A DNA stretch of 64,000 nucleotides, taken from Alteromonas sp. KUL106. GTDB taxonomy: Bacteria; Pseudomonadota; Gammaproteobacteria; Enterobacterales; Alteromonadaceae. Below, in pieces: positions 9,871 to 18,819 of this stretch. Each line of letters opens with the position of its first letter. Positions within the stretch are counted from its first letter, which is position 1. The position numbers were made by a program, and so were the translations under genes. Location of the stretch: contig NZ_BLIG01000001.1 of NCBI RefSeq assembly GCF_009811415.1, positions 186,001 through 250,000 on the forward strand, written 5' to 3'. The notes under the pieces are model-generated. The model searched no databases. It was not told where the DNA came from and saw only the letters and a list, made by a program, of their open reading frames with translations.

Positions 9871-9898
9871 TGTGCGGCAAATAAACCTCTGCCGCACG
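9871..9898 (-). terminator. Hairpin in the leader of the TonB receptor gene
   Basis: GTGCGGCA and TGCCGCAC form an 8-bp perfect stem. On the minus strand it is followed by ATTTTTATT, so it looks like a terminator placed about 27 nt before the receptor start codon. It could insulate the receptor from the upstream gene or attenuate it. Confidence 0.5.
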
Positions 9899-9975
9899 TA
9901 TTTTTCAAAAGAAAGAGTGCGTTCACCTGCTTTTAAGGCCTTCCTACAATCCATAAATAAATGCAGGGCGCACTC

Positions 9976-10004
9976 ATTTTGAGGGCAAAGAACATTGCCC
10001 TCGT
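9976..10004 (-). terminator. Terminator of the BNR-repeat protein gene
   Basis: GAGGGCAA and TTGCCCTC form an 8-bp stem; on the minus strand the next bases are AAAATGAG, so the T-run is poor. It lies 11 nt after the stop codon of the gene at 10015. Confidence 0.6.
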
Positions 10005-10014
10005 TGCTAGTGAG

Positions 10015-13000
10015 CTATTTTAGAACAACAGGTAAACCGGGCGTCCACGGACCACCTGCATCAACAACCGCTTTTTGCAGTGTTGGTACCGAGCGATTTT
10101 GTAGCGCGTCAATCCGTGTTACCGCATTGTCCAGGCTATCGTTGGCGTAACCAAGCTGATCTTTATGCTGTGCGGTAGGCCCATACGAAGACCCTAATGC
10201 AGACCGTGCGTAGCGTAAACGACTCATCACATTCGCAGGCTTAATCCCCATTTGGTCCCGAGACTTAAGGCCGAAGAACACCTTGTTCAACGCGTTTAGC
10301 TCATCTTGAATTGCCGCAAATTGAGTCTCCAGGTTGCTCACATCGTTAGGTGTGCGTTCGATGGCCGTGCGCAGAAGCGCCATGGTATCTGCCAATTCGT
10401 TAAGTACCGCGGTCGATGAAATAGCACGCTTCTGAGCGTCGCTTACTGCTTTACCGTAAGCCTCAATTTCACTATGCGTTGCCCCTTCAAGTGCGCCTTC
10501 ATAAATGGGCATTAACTCAAACGCTACTGGCTCAGAAAGTGGTGTGACTTTCGCACCTTCACGTTTAAACAAGGTAGCGGTGTACTTTCCTGGCAGCGCC
10601 ATTAGACCTCTGTCCTTGCTGTCTTTGTCGGTGAGCGGAGTAGTTGATGAAAACGTCATGTCCCATGTTAAACGATGCAGGCCTTTTTTTGTCTTGCCCT
10701 CTACCCGTTTAACAATATCACCTTCGCTATCGCGCACTTCAACATACACAGCAGGCGCTGCTTCTTGGTTTTCTGCTTCAACGGCTTCCCAGCTTGGATA
10801 TTTAGGGAACTTCTTATCTTCTATTAATTTCTTCTCAGCTTCTTGGCGCTTTTCTTTCGCCGTTAATAAACTGTCTTTCAAATAATAAGTGAAAGTGGCA
10901 CCGTGTTCTGGATTTTTCGCAACGAAACGGTCGTCCCCGTCAGAATCAGTATGGTTATCATCTAATTGAAACCATTTAACCGGGCGGCTTGGCGCAAACA
11001 ATATTGCGTCTTGCTGCATCGACTTTTCAGTCAGCGAACGAAGTGGGGCGTAATCATCAAGAATATAAATACCGCGCCCAAACGTTCCGGCCACTAGGTC
11101 ATTTTCTCGGCGCTGAATTTGCACATCGCGAGTTGAAATAGTCGGGATACCACCGTCAAGTTCTACCCATTTCTTTCCGCCATTCACCGTGAAAAACACA
11201 CCAAATTCAGTCCCGATAAATAAGAGATCTTTATTGACATGATCTTGAACAATACGCCATACCAAATGCTTTTCAGGCAAGTCTTCGGCCAGCGACGTCC
11301 AGCTTTTCCCTAGGTTTGTTGATTTGATCAGATAAGGTTTATAGTCACCGTATTTGTGGTTGTCTAACGCTACATAGACCGTATTAGGGTCGAATAAATC
11401 AGCGCGAATATCGTTAACATAAGCGTTAGCTGGAATGCCTTTGATGTCATCAAGTTCTATTTTCTTCCATGACTTACCGCCGTTTGTCGTCACCTGAATA
11501 ATGCCGTCGTCAGTACCTGCCCACAGTATATTTTCATCCACTGGGCTTTCGGCAAAATTAGCAATCGTGTGGAACTCGGTCATTGCATACAGGTCCCATC
11601 CAGCCTCAACTGACCAGGTACGGCCCATCAATGGAGAATGCATTCTGTTGCCGTTTTTCGTGAGGTCGCCTGACACGGGCGTCCAGCTGTCACCGCGATT
11701 GTCGCTTCGCCATACGCGCTGTGATGCAAAGTAAATGCGCGCTGGGTCGTGAGCAGACACGTTAATAGGTGCATCCCAGTTGTAACGTTCTGCGGGATCA
11801 CCCGGAAGAGGCTGAGGTTTAATATAAACGCCTTCTCGGGTCTTCATATCAATACGGGTTAAATTCCCCTGCTGCCACTGAGAGTACATAATATCAGGGT
11901 TGCCAGGCTCTACCGCGGGGCCATGTCCATCACCGCCAAGCGTTAAAAACCAGTCTTTGTTCTTAATGCCTTCCTCGCGTCTTGTGCGTGAAGGGCCGCC
12001 CTGTGTAGAGTTATCCTGTGCACCCGCATAAACATTGTAAAAGGGTTTCGCGTCATCAGGCGCGACCTTGTAGAACTGTGTTAGCGGCAAATTAGCCATA
12101 AAACGCCAGTTCGCCATTCTGTCGTGAGACATGTAGATACCGCCATCGGAACCCATCAACACAAAGTCTGGATCTGTAGGGTGGAAGGCCATGGCGTGGT
12201 CGTCAACGTGTTTGCGCTTAGTATTTATGGGCGTCCATGTTTTACCACCGTCGTCCGACACTTTGCTGTAGTTGCTGGCAATGTAGACACGGTCAAATTG
12301 ATGTTGATCGGCGAATATTTCCTGATAGTAATGAGGGCCGGTACCGCCACCAACTTCGTCAGACATTTTGACCCAGCTCGCGCCTTGGTCTGCTGAACGG
12401 TAAAAACCGCCGCCCCTGTTGTCGGTTTCAATCGTGGCATAGATGACATCTGGGTTCATCGGCGAAATGGCCATCCCAATTTTACCCATATTGCCCTTTG
12501 GCAATCCGGTTTTAAGCTCTGTCCACGTTTCCCCTCCATCATTTGAGGTGTGAATACCAGCGCCTTCGTTTGTCCCCACATAGGCACCAATCGAACGCTG
12601 TCTAGCCCATGTAGCCGCATACAACTTATCTGGGTTACGCGGGTCGATAAGTAGCGAGGTTACCCCTGTCCACTCGTCGCTAGGTTTGAGAACTTGCTTC
12701 CAACTTTCACCACCATCGGTCGTTTTATATAGGCCGCGCTCACCGCCGCCACTCCACAAAGGACCTTGTGCCGACACCCAAACGATATCGGGATTGGTGG
12801 GGTGGATAATAATGTCTGATACGTGCTCTGACTTCGACAACCCCATATTTTTCCAGGTTTGGCCGCCATCAACCGACTTATACACGCCGTCACCGAAACT
12901 AATATGACGACCACCGTTATTCTCGCCGGTGCCTACCCAAATAATATTTGAATTACTCGGTGCTATGGTGACGTCCCCCGTGGAGTAAACGGGCTGATCA

Positions 13001-13269
13001 TCAAATATTGGCGTCCATGTTGTACCCGCGTTGGTGGTTTTCCATACACCACCTGAGCCCACGGCGGTATACCATGTTGATGGGTTGTTTTGGTCAATTG
13101 CGATATCAGCGATACGCCCTGACATGTAGGCAGGCCCAATGTTTCTCAGCTCCATAGCTTTAAACGTGGAACTGTTGAAAATTTCATTTTTATCGTTTTT
13201 ATCTGCGTAGGTGGGCGAGCACGCCAGTGCAACTGATACAGCAACGGCCGCTCTTAGAAGCTTTCTCAT
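10015..13269 (-). CDS. Exported BNR/sortilin-like beta-propeller protein
   Basis: A 1084-residue protein with a cleavable signal (MRKLLRAAVAVSVALACSPTYA). The first about 750 residues hold many BNR/Asp-box-like repeats of the kind SxDGGxTW (SVDGGQTWK, TTDGGESWK, TSNDGGETWT, RSADQGASW, TNGGKSW, NGGKKW), which form a sortilin/VPS10-like beta-propeller. The C-terminal 300 residues include a probable beta-sandwich and a helical region. Databases label such proteins glycosyl hydrolase or VPS10 domain-containing, but no glycosidase activity can be read from the repeats. Probably periplasmic or cell-surface. It is upstream of, and codirectional with, the TonB receptor, separated by two hairpins. Confidence 0.85.
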   Translation of the reverse strand: MRKLLRAAVAVSVALACSPTYADKNDKNEIFNSSTFKAMELRNIGPAYMSGRIADIAIDQNNPSTWYTAVGSGGVWKTTNAGTTWTPIFDDQPVYSTGDVTIAPSNSNIIWVGTGENNGGRHISFGDGVYKSVDGGQTWKNMGLSKSEHVSDIIIHPTNPDIVWVSAQGPLWSGGGERGLYKTTDGGESWKQVLKPSDEWTGVTSLLIDPRNPDKLYAATWARQRSIGAYVGTNEGAGIHTSNDGGETWTELKTGLPKGNMGKIGMAISPMNPDVIYATIETDNRGGGFYRSADQGASWVKMSDEVGGGTGPHYYQEIFADQHQFDRVYIASNYSKVSDDGGKTWTPINTKRKHVDDHAMAFHPTDPDFVLMGSDGGIYMSHDRMANWRFMANLPLTQFYKVAPDDAKPFYNVYAGAQDNSTQGGPSRTRREEGIKNKDWFLTLGGDGHGPAVEPGNPDIMYSQWQQGNLTRIDMKTREGVYIKPQPLPGDPAERYNWDAPINVSAHDPARIYFASQRVWRSDNRGDSWTPVSGDLTKNGNRMHSPLMGRTWSVEAGWDLYAMTEFHTIANFAESPVDENILWAGTDDGIIQVTTNGGKSWKKIELDDIKGIPANAYVNDIRADLFDPNTVYVALDNHKYGDYKPYLIKSTNLGKSWTSLAEDLPEKHLVWRIVQDHVNKDLLFIGTEFGVFFTVNGGKKWVELDGGIPTISTRDVQIQRRENDLVAGTFGRGIYILDDYAPLRSLTEKSMQQDAILFAPSRPVKWFQLDDNHTDSDGDDRFVAKNPEHGATFTYYLKDSLLTAKEKRQEAEKKLIEDKKFPKYPSWEAVEAENQEAAPAVYVEVRDSEGDIVKRVEGKTKKGLHRLTWDMTFSSTTPLTDKDSKDRGLMALPGKYTATLFKREGAKVTPLSEPVAFELMPIYEGALEGATHSEIEAYGKAVSDAQKRAISSTAVLNELADTMALLRTAIERTPNDVSNLETQFAAIQDELNALNKVFFGLKSRDQMGIKPANVMSRLRYARSALGSSYGPTAQHKDQLGYANDSLDNAVTRIDALQNRSVPTLQKAVVDAGGPWTPGLPVVLK

Positions 13270-13474
13270 TATTATTATCCAGTGTATTTAATTGGGCGAA
13301 GCCCGTTGTGAATTTGTCGTGTTACCATCGTATAGCATTACTAACATATGTTTGAAGTTACAATGTAATATACGACAAGTTGTCTAATACAAACGTTAAA
13401 TACATTAACTCCGCGATATGCACTTGTCAGCTTGGATAATTCTGCTTAGCGTCTTGCTGTATCGTTTTTACTCA

Positions 13475-14362
13475 TTAAAACGTGACAATCTCGTCGTTTA
13501 TTAAATGACCGACCACTGCACTTTTCTCAGCATCTTCAAACGCGTTATCAATCGCTTTAAAACGCTCTGTGGTGACTTGCCTGTAGTTCGGGTGAGTATA
13601 GATGTAGGTTTGCTTAGACTTAAGGGCCTCAACGACACGCTCGGCAAGCAGGGTGGCGGGAATACCTGACTCGACGGCCATAGTTGCAGCTTTCGCGCCC
13701 GCTTCCAGCTTTTCTTTATCAATGCGTTTGTCGACTGCCACGGCATACTTTTGTTGCCTGTTTCGGTATGACTCATGAATGCGGGTTTTTACAAACGCTG
13801 GGCACAATACCGAGGTATGGATCTTAAAATGCTTGAGTTCTGCCACCCAACTTTCGGTCATAGACACAACTGCAGCTTTAGATGCGCAATAAGCCCCAGC
13901 ATATGGCATGCCCATCATTCCTGCCATAGACGCCACATTTAACACCCAGCCACCTTCTCCGTGCTCTTTAATTGCAGGTACACATGCTTGAGCACCATAC
14001 AGCACGCCCATTACGTTAACATCCATTACCCAGCGCCAAGTTTCATGTTCAGAATCTTCTATTTTACTTGGAGTGCCGCCAACACCAGCGTTGTTAATTA
14101 CCATGTGAACGTTGCCAAATTTCTCTTTCGCATTGGCAACTATATCTTCCCACTGCGAATAATCGGTAACATCCAAAGCGCAAGTGAGCACGTCAAAACC
14201 TTGTTCTCGCAACACGCGACCAGATTCGGCCAGAGCAATATGATCAATATCACCCATGACAATGTTCATCCCCTGTTTTGCCAGTGCTTCTGCCAGCGCA
14301 AAACCTATACCGCCTGCGGCACCTGAAATAACGGCGGTTTTACCCGCAAATTCGTTAGACAT
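13475..14362 (-). CDS. SDR family oxidoreductase
   Basis: A 295-residue classical short-chain dehydrogenase. Visible are the nucleotide-binding loop (ISGAAGGIGFALAEAL), the NNAG motif (VINNAGVGG), and the catalytic Ser-Tyr-Lys set (NVASMAG... PYAGAYCASKAAV). The acidic residue after the second strand (GDID) suggests preference for NAD(H). A C-terminal extension past the core is present. Substrate unknown. It is transcribed alone from the minus strand. Confidence 0.88.
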   Translation of the reverse strand: MSNEFAGKTAVISGAAGGIGFALAEALAKQGMNIVMGDIDHIALAESGRVLREQGFDVLTCALDVTDYSQWEDIVANAKEKFGNVHMVINNAGVGGTPSKIEDSEHETWRWVMDVNVMGVLYGAQACVPAIKEHGEGGWVLNVASMAGMMGMPYAGAYCASKAAVVSMTESWVAELKHFKIHTSVLCPAFVKTRIHESYRNRQQKYAVAVDKRIDKEKLEAGAKAATMAVESGIPATLLAERVVEALKSKQTYIYTHPNYRQVTTERFKAIDNAFEDAEKSAVVGHLINDEIVTF

Positions 14363-14576
14363 CGTACTCTCCTATTATTGTTATGGCGCCTCTGCCCCGC
14401 TACTAAGGCAGCTTGAAATAAATGAATCAACTCCGCATGTCGTGCATTAGGCTGATGCCGATTCACGTATCTGACGCGCTTTTAACTACCTGTAGATTAG
14501 GGGCAATACGGTGAGGAAAATACTTTATTTGGCTAATTTACATAGCTTCATGAAATTAATAAGGTAGTAAATAAGA

Positions 14577-14606
14577 AAAGGGGTAGAGACTGGCCCTACC
14601 CCTATT
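14577..14606 (-). terminator. Terminator of the SDR gene at 14626
   Basis: AGGGGTAG and CTACCCCT pair across a 9-nt loop; on the minus strand the stem is followed by TTTTCTT. Confidence 0.75.
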
Positions 14607-14625
14607 ATTAAATTTATCCCTTCGC

Positions 14626-15318
14626 CTATTTAGCAGGCATTACATAGACTTCACGCACGCATGCAGACGCTTCAGCACGAAGGGCAAAAAGCACCGAATT
14701 TGCGATATCAGCAGGTTGCAGCTTGTCCTCCTTCGGCTCATCGAAAAATGGCGTATTTACCATACCAGGACAAATAGTTGTGCATCGACCGCCCCATTCT
14801 CTCATTTCTTCGGCTAAATTCTGCCCAAAGCCATAAGCAAACCATTTGCTTGCGCCATAAACGGAGCCTTTTAGAGCTATGCGCCCGGCTACCGAGCTCG
14901 TGATAATAAAGTGTCCCTTAGTATCTCGAAGATATGGAAGCCCGGCTTTTGCTGTATAAAGGAGACCGTTGACGTTAGCCCCTAGCATGCCATTCCAGTC
15001 TTCCACATCTCCTTTTTCAATGCCTGCCGCTTTTGCCCCGCGCCCGGCATTTGCGAAAATACCGTCTATGCGCCCAAAGTGTTCTTTAACGCTTTTGAGT
15101 GCACTTTCTACCTCGTTGAAATTGCTGACATCAGCTTTAACAGCAAAGGCGTTCTCTTTTCCAAGCTCATCAACAAGCATGTTTAACTTGTCTTCGCTTC
15201 GCGCCAACAGCGCGACTTTAAACCCGTTGTCGACGAGCTGCCTCGCCGTTTCTTCACCAATACCGCTAGATGCGCCAGTGATAGCGATGACGTTTTCATT
15301 TGTTCTGGTGTTTGACAT
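14626..15318 (-). CDS. SDR family oxidoreductase (YdfG-like)
   Basis: A 230-residue short-chain dehydrogenase with ITGASSGIGEETARQL (cofactor loop), FANAGRG, the SSVAG serine and YGASK catalytic motif. LLARSEDKL after the second strand carries an Arg that suits NADP(H). Its size and motifs resemble the YdfG/serine-3-dehydrogenase branch, but substrate assignment would be a guess. It has its own terminator and is separated from the other SDR gene by about 260 bp, so the two are not obviously an operon. Confidence 0.87.
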   Translation of the reverse strand: MSNTRTNENVIAITGASSGIGEETARQLVDNGFKVALLARSEDKLNMLVDELGKENAFAVKADVSNFNEVESALKSVKEHFGRIDGIFANAGRGAKAAGIEKGDVEDWNGMLGANVNGLLYTAKAGLPYLRDTKGHFIITSSVAGRIALKGSVYGASKWFAYGFGQNLAEEMREWGGRCTTICPGMVNTPFFDEPKEDKLQPADIANSVLFALRAEASACVREVYVMPAK

Positions 15319-15424
15319 AAATTCTCCTTACTACAAATAGCGACGCGTCTTTTATAACAGTCGAGGAATCGCTTCCTCTTAACTGTACGTAAAGGATGCC
15401 CGTAAGCGCCGCTTCGTTGATATC

Positions 15425-15437
15425 TAGGGCGTGTTGA
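15425..15437 (+). repeat. TAGGGCGTGTTGA repeat copy
   Basis: An exact 13-mer of the family seen at 508, 6006 and 33347, here just downstream of the stop codon of the PfpI gene (minus strand). No pairing arm was found beside it. Confidence 0.45.
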
Positions 15438-15443
15438 CGATTA

Positions 15444-15995
15444 TTACGCGATCATTTCGCTAATCTTGTTTACAAAGGCAGGAATGTCGTCTGGATTTCT
15501 GCTTGTCACCAGCTTTTCATGTGTCACAACTTGCTCATCAACCCATGTCGCGCCAGCATTTTTCAGGTCAGTTTGAATGCTTGGAAAAGACGTAAGCGTA
15601 GCGCCTTTCGCCAGTCCCGACTCCACCAACATCCATGGACCATGACAAATGGCGCCTATAGCCTTAATGTTTGCGGAACTATTTGCCTGTTGAATAAACT
15701 TCACTGCATCGTCATTCATTCGCAGTACATCAGGGTTAATCTGCCCGCCTGGTAATACCAGGGCATCGTACTCTTGAAGGTCCGCAGACGTGACCTGGAT
15801 ATCCACCTCAACCACTTTACCCCAGTTGTCTTCGTCCCACGCTTTAATGGTTGATTGATTATCAATTGATAAGATGTCTACTTCAGCGCCTTGCTCATTG
15901 AACATGTTTTTAGGCTTAATAAGTTCACTTTGCTCAAAACCGTCTGTTGCGAGAATTGCTACCTTTTTACCTTTAAGATTAAATGTGCTGCTCAT
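15444..15995 (-). CDS. PfpI/DJ-1 family protein (type 1 glutamine amidotransferase-like)
   Basis: A 183-residue protein of the PfpI/YhbO branch of the DJ-1 superfamily. ATDGFEQSEL contains the conserved Glu, YDALVLPGG the family strand-turn, and GAICHGPWML the nucleophile-elbow Cys followed by His. Relatives are deglycases or stress-protection proteins, with the exact activity disputed. Start at 15995 is preceded by GAAGGAGCAAACCA, a good ribosome site. Cytosolic. Confidence 0.9.
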   Translation of the reverse strand: MSSTFNLKGKKVAILATDGFEQSELIKPKNMFNEQGAEVDILSIDNQSTIKAWDEDNWGKVVEVDIQVTSADLQEYDALVLPGGQINPDVLRMNDDAVKFIQQANSSANIKAIGAICHGPWMLVESGLAKGATLTSFPSIQTDLKNAGATWVDEQVVTHEKLVTSRNPDDIPAFVNKISEMIA

Positions 15996-16413
15996 TGGTT
16001 TGCTCCTTCATCAAGACTTAATTCAGAATTAGTCAATCGAACGTCGCAAATCTCACACGGAGATTTGAATGCAACTCTGCATCGATTTGCTATCTATCCC
16101 TTTATTGTGCAATTAGCAAACCAGCGGGCAAAAGATACAGTAACCAACTGTTTTTAAACGAATATCAAAAAGGCAAAGCCTGTTGTGAATTCCTATTCAT
16201 CTACGCAAAAATTCAAGACCTATGAACGATTTACAGAGTTATTAACTACTTGCCACCGAATGTTATTCCTGTTGCTAAAAGTGACAAATCTCAAAAAACA
16301 ACAAGGCTCAACCGTCACTGCCGTAATAATCTTTTTAAGCCGAGTACTCACTTTTTGTGTATTAATACCAATCCGCATAGATCATCAGTGGTGTAAGAAA
16401 CAACCGAGGAAGT
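15996..16413. other. Intergenic region with a solo MITE end
   Basis: No convincing gene. The ORF readable at 16185-16454 overlaps the next gene and has no ribosome site or family features. Bases 16363-16382 are one end of the MITE-like repeat. The region should contain promoters for the divergent PfpI and BrkB genes. Confidence 0.5.
16363..16382 (+). repeat. Solo end of the MITE-like palindromic element
   Basis: TAATACCAATCCGCATAGAT matches the terminal repeat of the elements at 21751 and 32756. No second arm was found, so this is a decayed or partial copy, about 30 nt before the BrkB gene start. Confidence 0.55.
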
Positions 16414-17367
16414 ATGAACAAGGAACGAGTAGACCACGCGAAGTCAGCATTTGAGATTTCTCTGATAAATTGGTGGAGTATCTTAAAACGCATTTTTACA
16501 AGCCTTCAAAAAGATAATATCCCACTGATTGCAGCGGGTGTGGCGTTCTACTGCTTGCTCGCCATTTTCCCCCTTCTAGGCTCAACCATTGCGCTTTATG
16601 GTCTCATGGTTTCTCCTTCAGAACTGCAAAGTCACATGGCACTTCTGGTGAACGTGGTTCCTGTCGAAAGCCGGTACATTATTGAAGAGCAACTTACCCA
16701 TTTAACTGAAAAATCGAACTCAGCGTTGGGATGGGGTTTCCTATTTACGCTTACATTATCTTTATGGAGTAGCAGTAAGGGGGCGAATGCGCTAATAAAA
16801 GCCTGCAATATTACGTACAGTGAAGCGGAAGGTAGAGGATTTTTAAAAGGTATACTGGCTCGTGTAACTTGCACCATTTTTATGATCCTCACCGTTATTG
16901 TGGCTCTCGCCTGCATAACAATCTTGCCTGAAGTCATAAACTGGGTGACGTCGAATGCCCTTAGTTCCAAGCAAGGTATGTGGCTAACATGGCCGGTTAT
17001 GTTAGTGCTATTCAACATTGCCCTGTCTGCGCTCTATCGTTACGCACCCCACCGACGAGAAGCGCAGTGGCGCTGGGTCACGCCGGGGTCAGTATTTGCC
17101 ACTCTATTGTGGATAGGGGCGTCATATGGCTTTTCGGTATATCTCAATGAGTTTGGAAACTATAACAAAACCTACGGCTCTGTCGGGGGCATAATCATCT
17201 TGCTCATGTGGCTGTATTTATCAGCCTATATCATTCTTATCGGGGCAGAAGTGAATTCAGCAATAGAACTACAGACTACTGCGGACAGCACGGTGGGAGA
17301 AGAAAAACCCATGGGTGAAAGAAACGCATTTGTGGCCGACCACACACCGCACGACCTAAAGCGCTAA
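16414..17367 (+). CDS. YihY/BrkB family membrane protein
   Basis: A 317-residue inner-membrane protein of the YihY (formerly BrkB or RNase BN) family. IPLIAAGVAFYCLLAIFPLL is the family's first membrane helix and signature; about six helices follow, including the conserved APHRREAQWRWVTPG loop and the GSVGGIIILLMWLYLSAYIILIGAE end. The name RNase BN is an old misassignment; transport or envelope function is unproven. The start has GAGGAAGT upstream. Confidence 0.9.
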   Translation: MNKERVDHAKSAFEISLINWWSILKRIFTSLQKDNIPLIAAGVAFYCLLAIFPLLGSTIALYGLMVSPSELQSHMALLVNVVPVESRYIIEEQLTHLTEKSNSALGWGFLFTLTLSLWSSSKGANALIKACNITYSEAEGRGFLKGILARVTCTIFMILTVIVALACITILPEVINWVTSNALSSKQGMWLTWPVMLVLFNIALSALYRYAPHRREAQWRWVTPGSVFATLLWIGASYGFSVYLNEFGNYNKTYGSVGGIIILLMWLYLSAYIILIGAEVNSAIELQTTADSTVGEEKPMGERNAFVADHTPHDLKR

Positions 17368-17382
17368 GGTTTTCAAAATGTA

Positions 17383-17412
17383 CGGCGTTGAAGCGGGAGA
17401 GCAACGCCTTTT
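17383..17412 (+). terminator. Terminator of the YihY gene
   Basis: GGCGTTG and CAACGCC form a 7-bp stem followed by TTTT. Confidence 0.65.
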
Positions 17413-17526
17413 GACAATAAATTTTTAGCATCCTTACGAGCATTTCTTTTCGTTTTACCTGCATCGAAAATTACCTCATATTCGCGCCGCGAAATTTTCT
17501 TCTCTCTTTTGATGTAAGGCTCTACC

Positions 17527-18687
17527 TTGGACAACACCCTTATTCCGCCCCAGAGCGCCCGGGTATCTATTCCCGTTATTGCGCTGGGTATGTACGCGGT
17601 TGCGTCTGGCTACCTAATGAGCCTGATCCCCCTCATGCTTAGCCACTTCAATCTAGACACTGCCATAGCAAGCTGGCTTGCTAGCAGTTTTTACACAGGC
17701 TTACTTTTAGGCGCTTTATGTATTGAGCCGTTGGTTAGCCGCATAGGGTATAAACACGGATTTGCCTTTTGTTTAGTCATATTGTTACTGACTATTGCTG
17801 TAATGCCTTTATTCGCTAATCCAATCGTCTGGCTTGCGGCCCGATTCGTTGCGGGCGTTGCTGTGGCAGGGGTATTTGTTATTGTTGAGTCATGGCTATT
17901 ACACGGCGATGAAGCCGACAGGGCAAAACGCGTGGGCTTATACATGGGTGCTCTTTACGGCGGCAGCTCTCTGGGACAGTTGGGCATAGGTATAATTGGC
18001 GTAAGTGGCATACTTCCGTTTGTTGCTATTTTTACCATGCTAATTTTAGCCATTGGCCTACTTTTATTTGCAAAAAGCGAACAGCCTGAAATCAAACAGT
18101 GTACGCCACTCTCGTTAAAGCAGATATCGACACTGAATCATGCCGCTATTATCGGTTGTATTGTATCGGGATTAACCCTAGGTGCTATTTACGGGCTAAT
18201 GCCACTAGAACTATCAGGCCGAGGCATCGGTAATGACGATTTGGGGAGTCTAATGGCACTTATTATTTTAGGCGCCATGGCCGTCCAACCGCTCATTCCA
18301 TTACTCTCTAAATATTTGGGACGCACATTATTGATGGCGCTATTCTGCCTACTTGGCGTTGCGGCTATTACTCTCACCGCAACGTTTACCGGCATTTACG
18401 CCTTGGGTTCGGGCCTGTTTTTGTTGGGTATGGCAATATTTGCACTTTACCCGGTAGCGATAAACTTGGCTTGCGACAAACTGGACGCGAGCTTTATCGT
18501 AAGCGCCACTCAAGTCATGCTATTTAGCTACAGCGTTGGCTCCGTAGTAGGCCCTCTCATTGCTGATAACTTTTTAGCCGGCCCTCAAGGGCTTATGGGC
18601 TACCTGTTTGCCTGTTTACTTGCCACCAGCATTTATATGCTTATTGCCAGCGTTAAATCTAAAGGCCGGGCCATGGCGGGAGAGTAA
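17527..18687 (+). CDS. MFS transporter, YcaD-like
   Basis: A 386-residue transporter with about twelve membrane helices. The first loop and helices (ASWLASSFYTGLLLGALCIEPLVSRIGYKHGFAFC) carry the MFS signature between helices 2 and 3 (G-x-x-x-x-R-x-G-x-(R/K)), and FVAGVAVAGVFVIVESWLL is a helix 4-5 motif seen in the YcaD subgroup. Substrate unknown. The ORF begins with TTG at 17527, preceded by GTAAGGC; the next candidate starts would remove part of the first helix, so TTG is preferred. Confidence 0.85.
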   Translation: MDNTLIPPQSARVSIPVIALGMYAVASGYLMSLIPLMLSHFNLDTAIASWLASSFYTGLLLGALCIEPLVSRIGYKHGFAFCLVILLLTIAVMPLFANPIVWLAARFVAGVAVAGVFVIVESWLLHGDEADRAKRVGLYMGALYGGSSLGQLGIGIIGVSGILPFVAIFTMLILAIGLLLFAKSEQPEIKQCTPLSLKQISTLNHAAIIGCIVSGLTLGAIYGLMPLELSGRGIGNDDLGSLMALIILGAMAVQPLIPLLSKYLGRTLLMALFCLLGVAAITLTATFTGIYALGSGLFLLGMAIFALYPVAINLACDKLDASFIVSATQVMLFSYSVGSVVGPLIADNFLAGPQGLMGYLFACLLATSIYMLIASVKSKGRAMAGE

Positions 18688-18819
18688 AAACTTGGCTTAA
18701 ATACCGTCACAACGTTTTTTCATCTCTTTTGTCCATCAAAATGCCACAATCCCTGTTCATAATTCGCCCCATTTAAGGCGTTTAATGGTGAGTATCGTCA
18801 ATGACTGCGAGCTCACCAG

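Noticed and set aside
16185..16454. 89-residue ORF upstream of the BrkB gene
   Set aside because: Overlaps the start of a clear gene in another frame, contains the MITE end, and has no ribosome site or family features.
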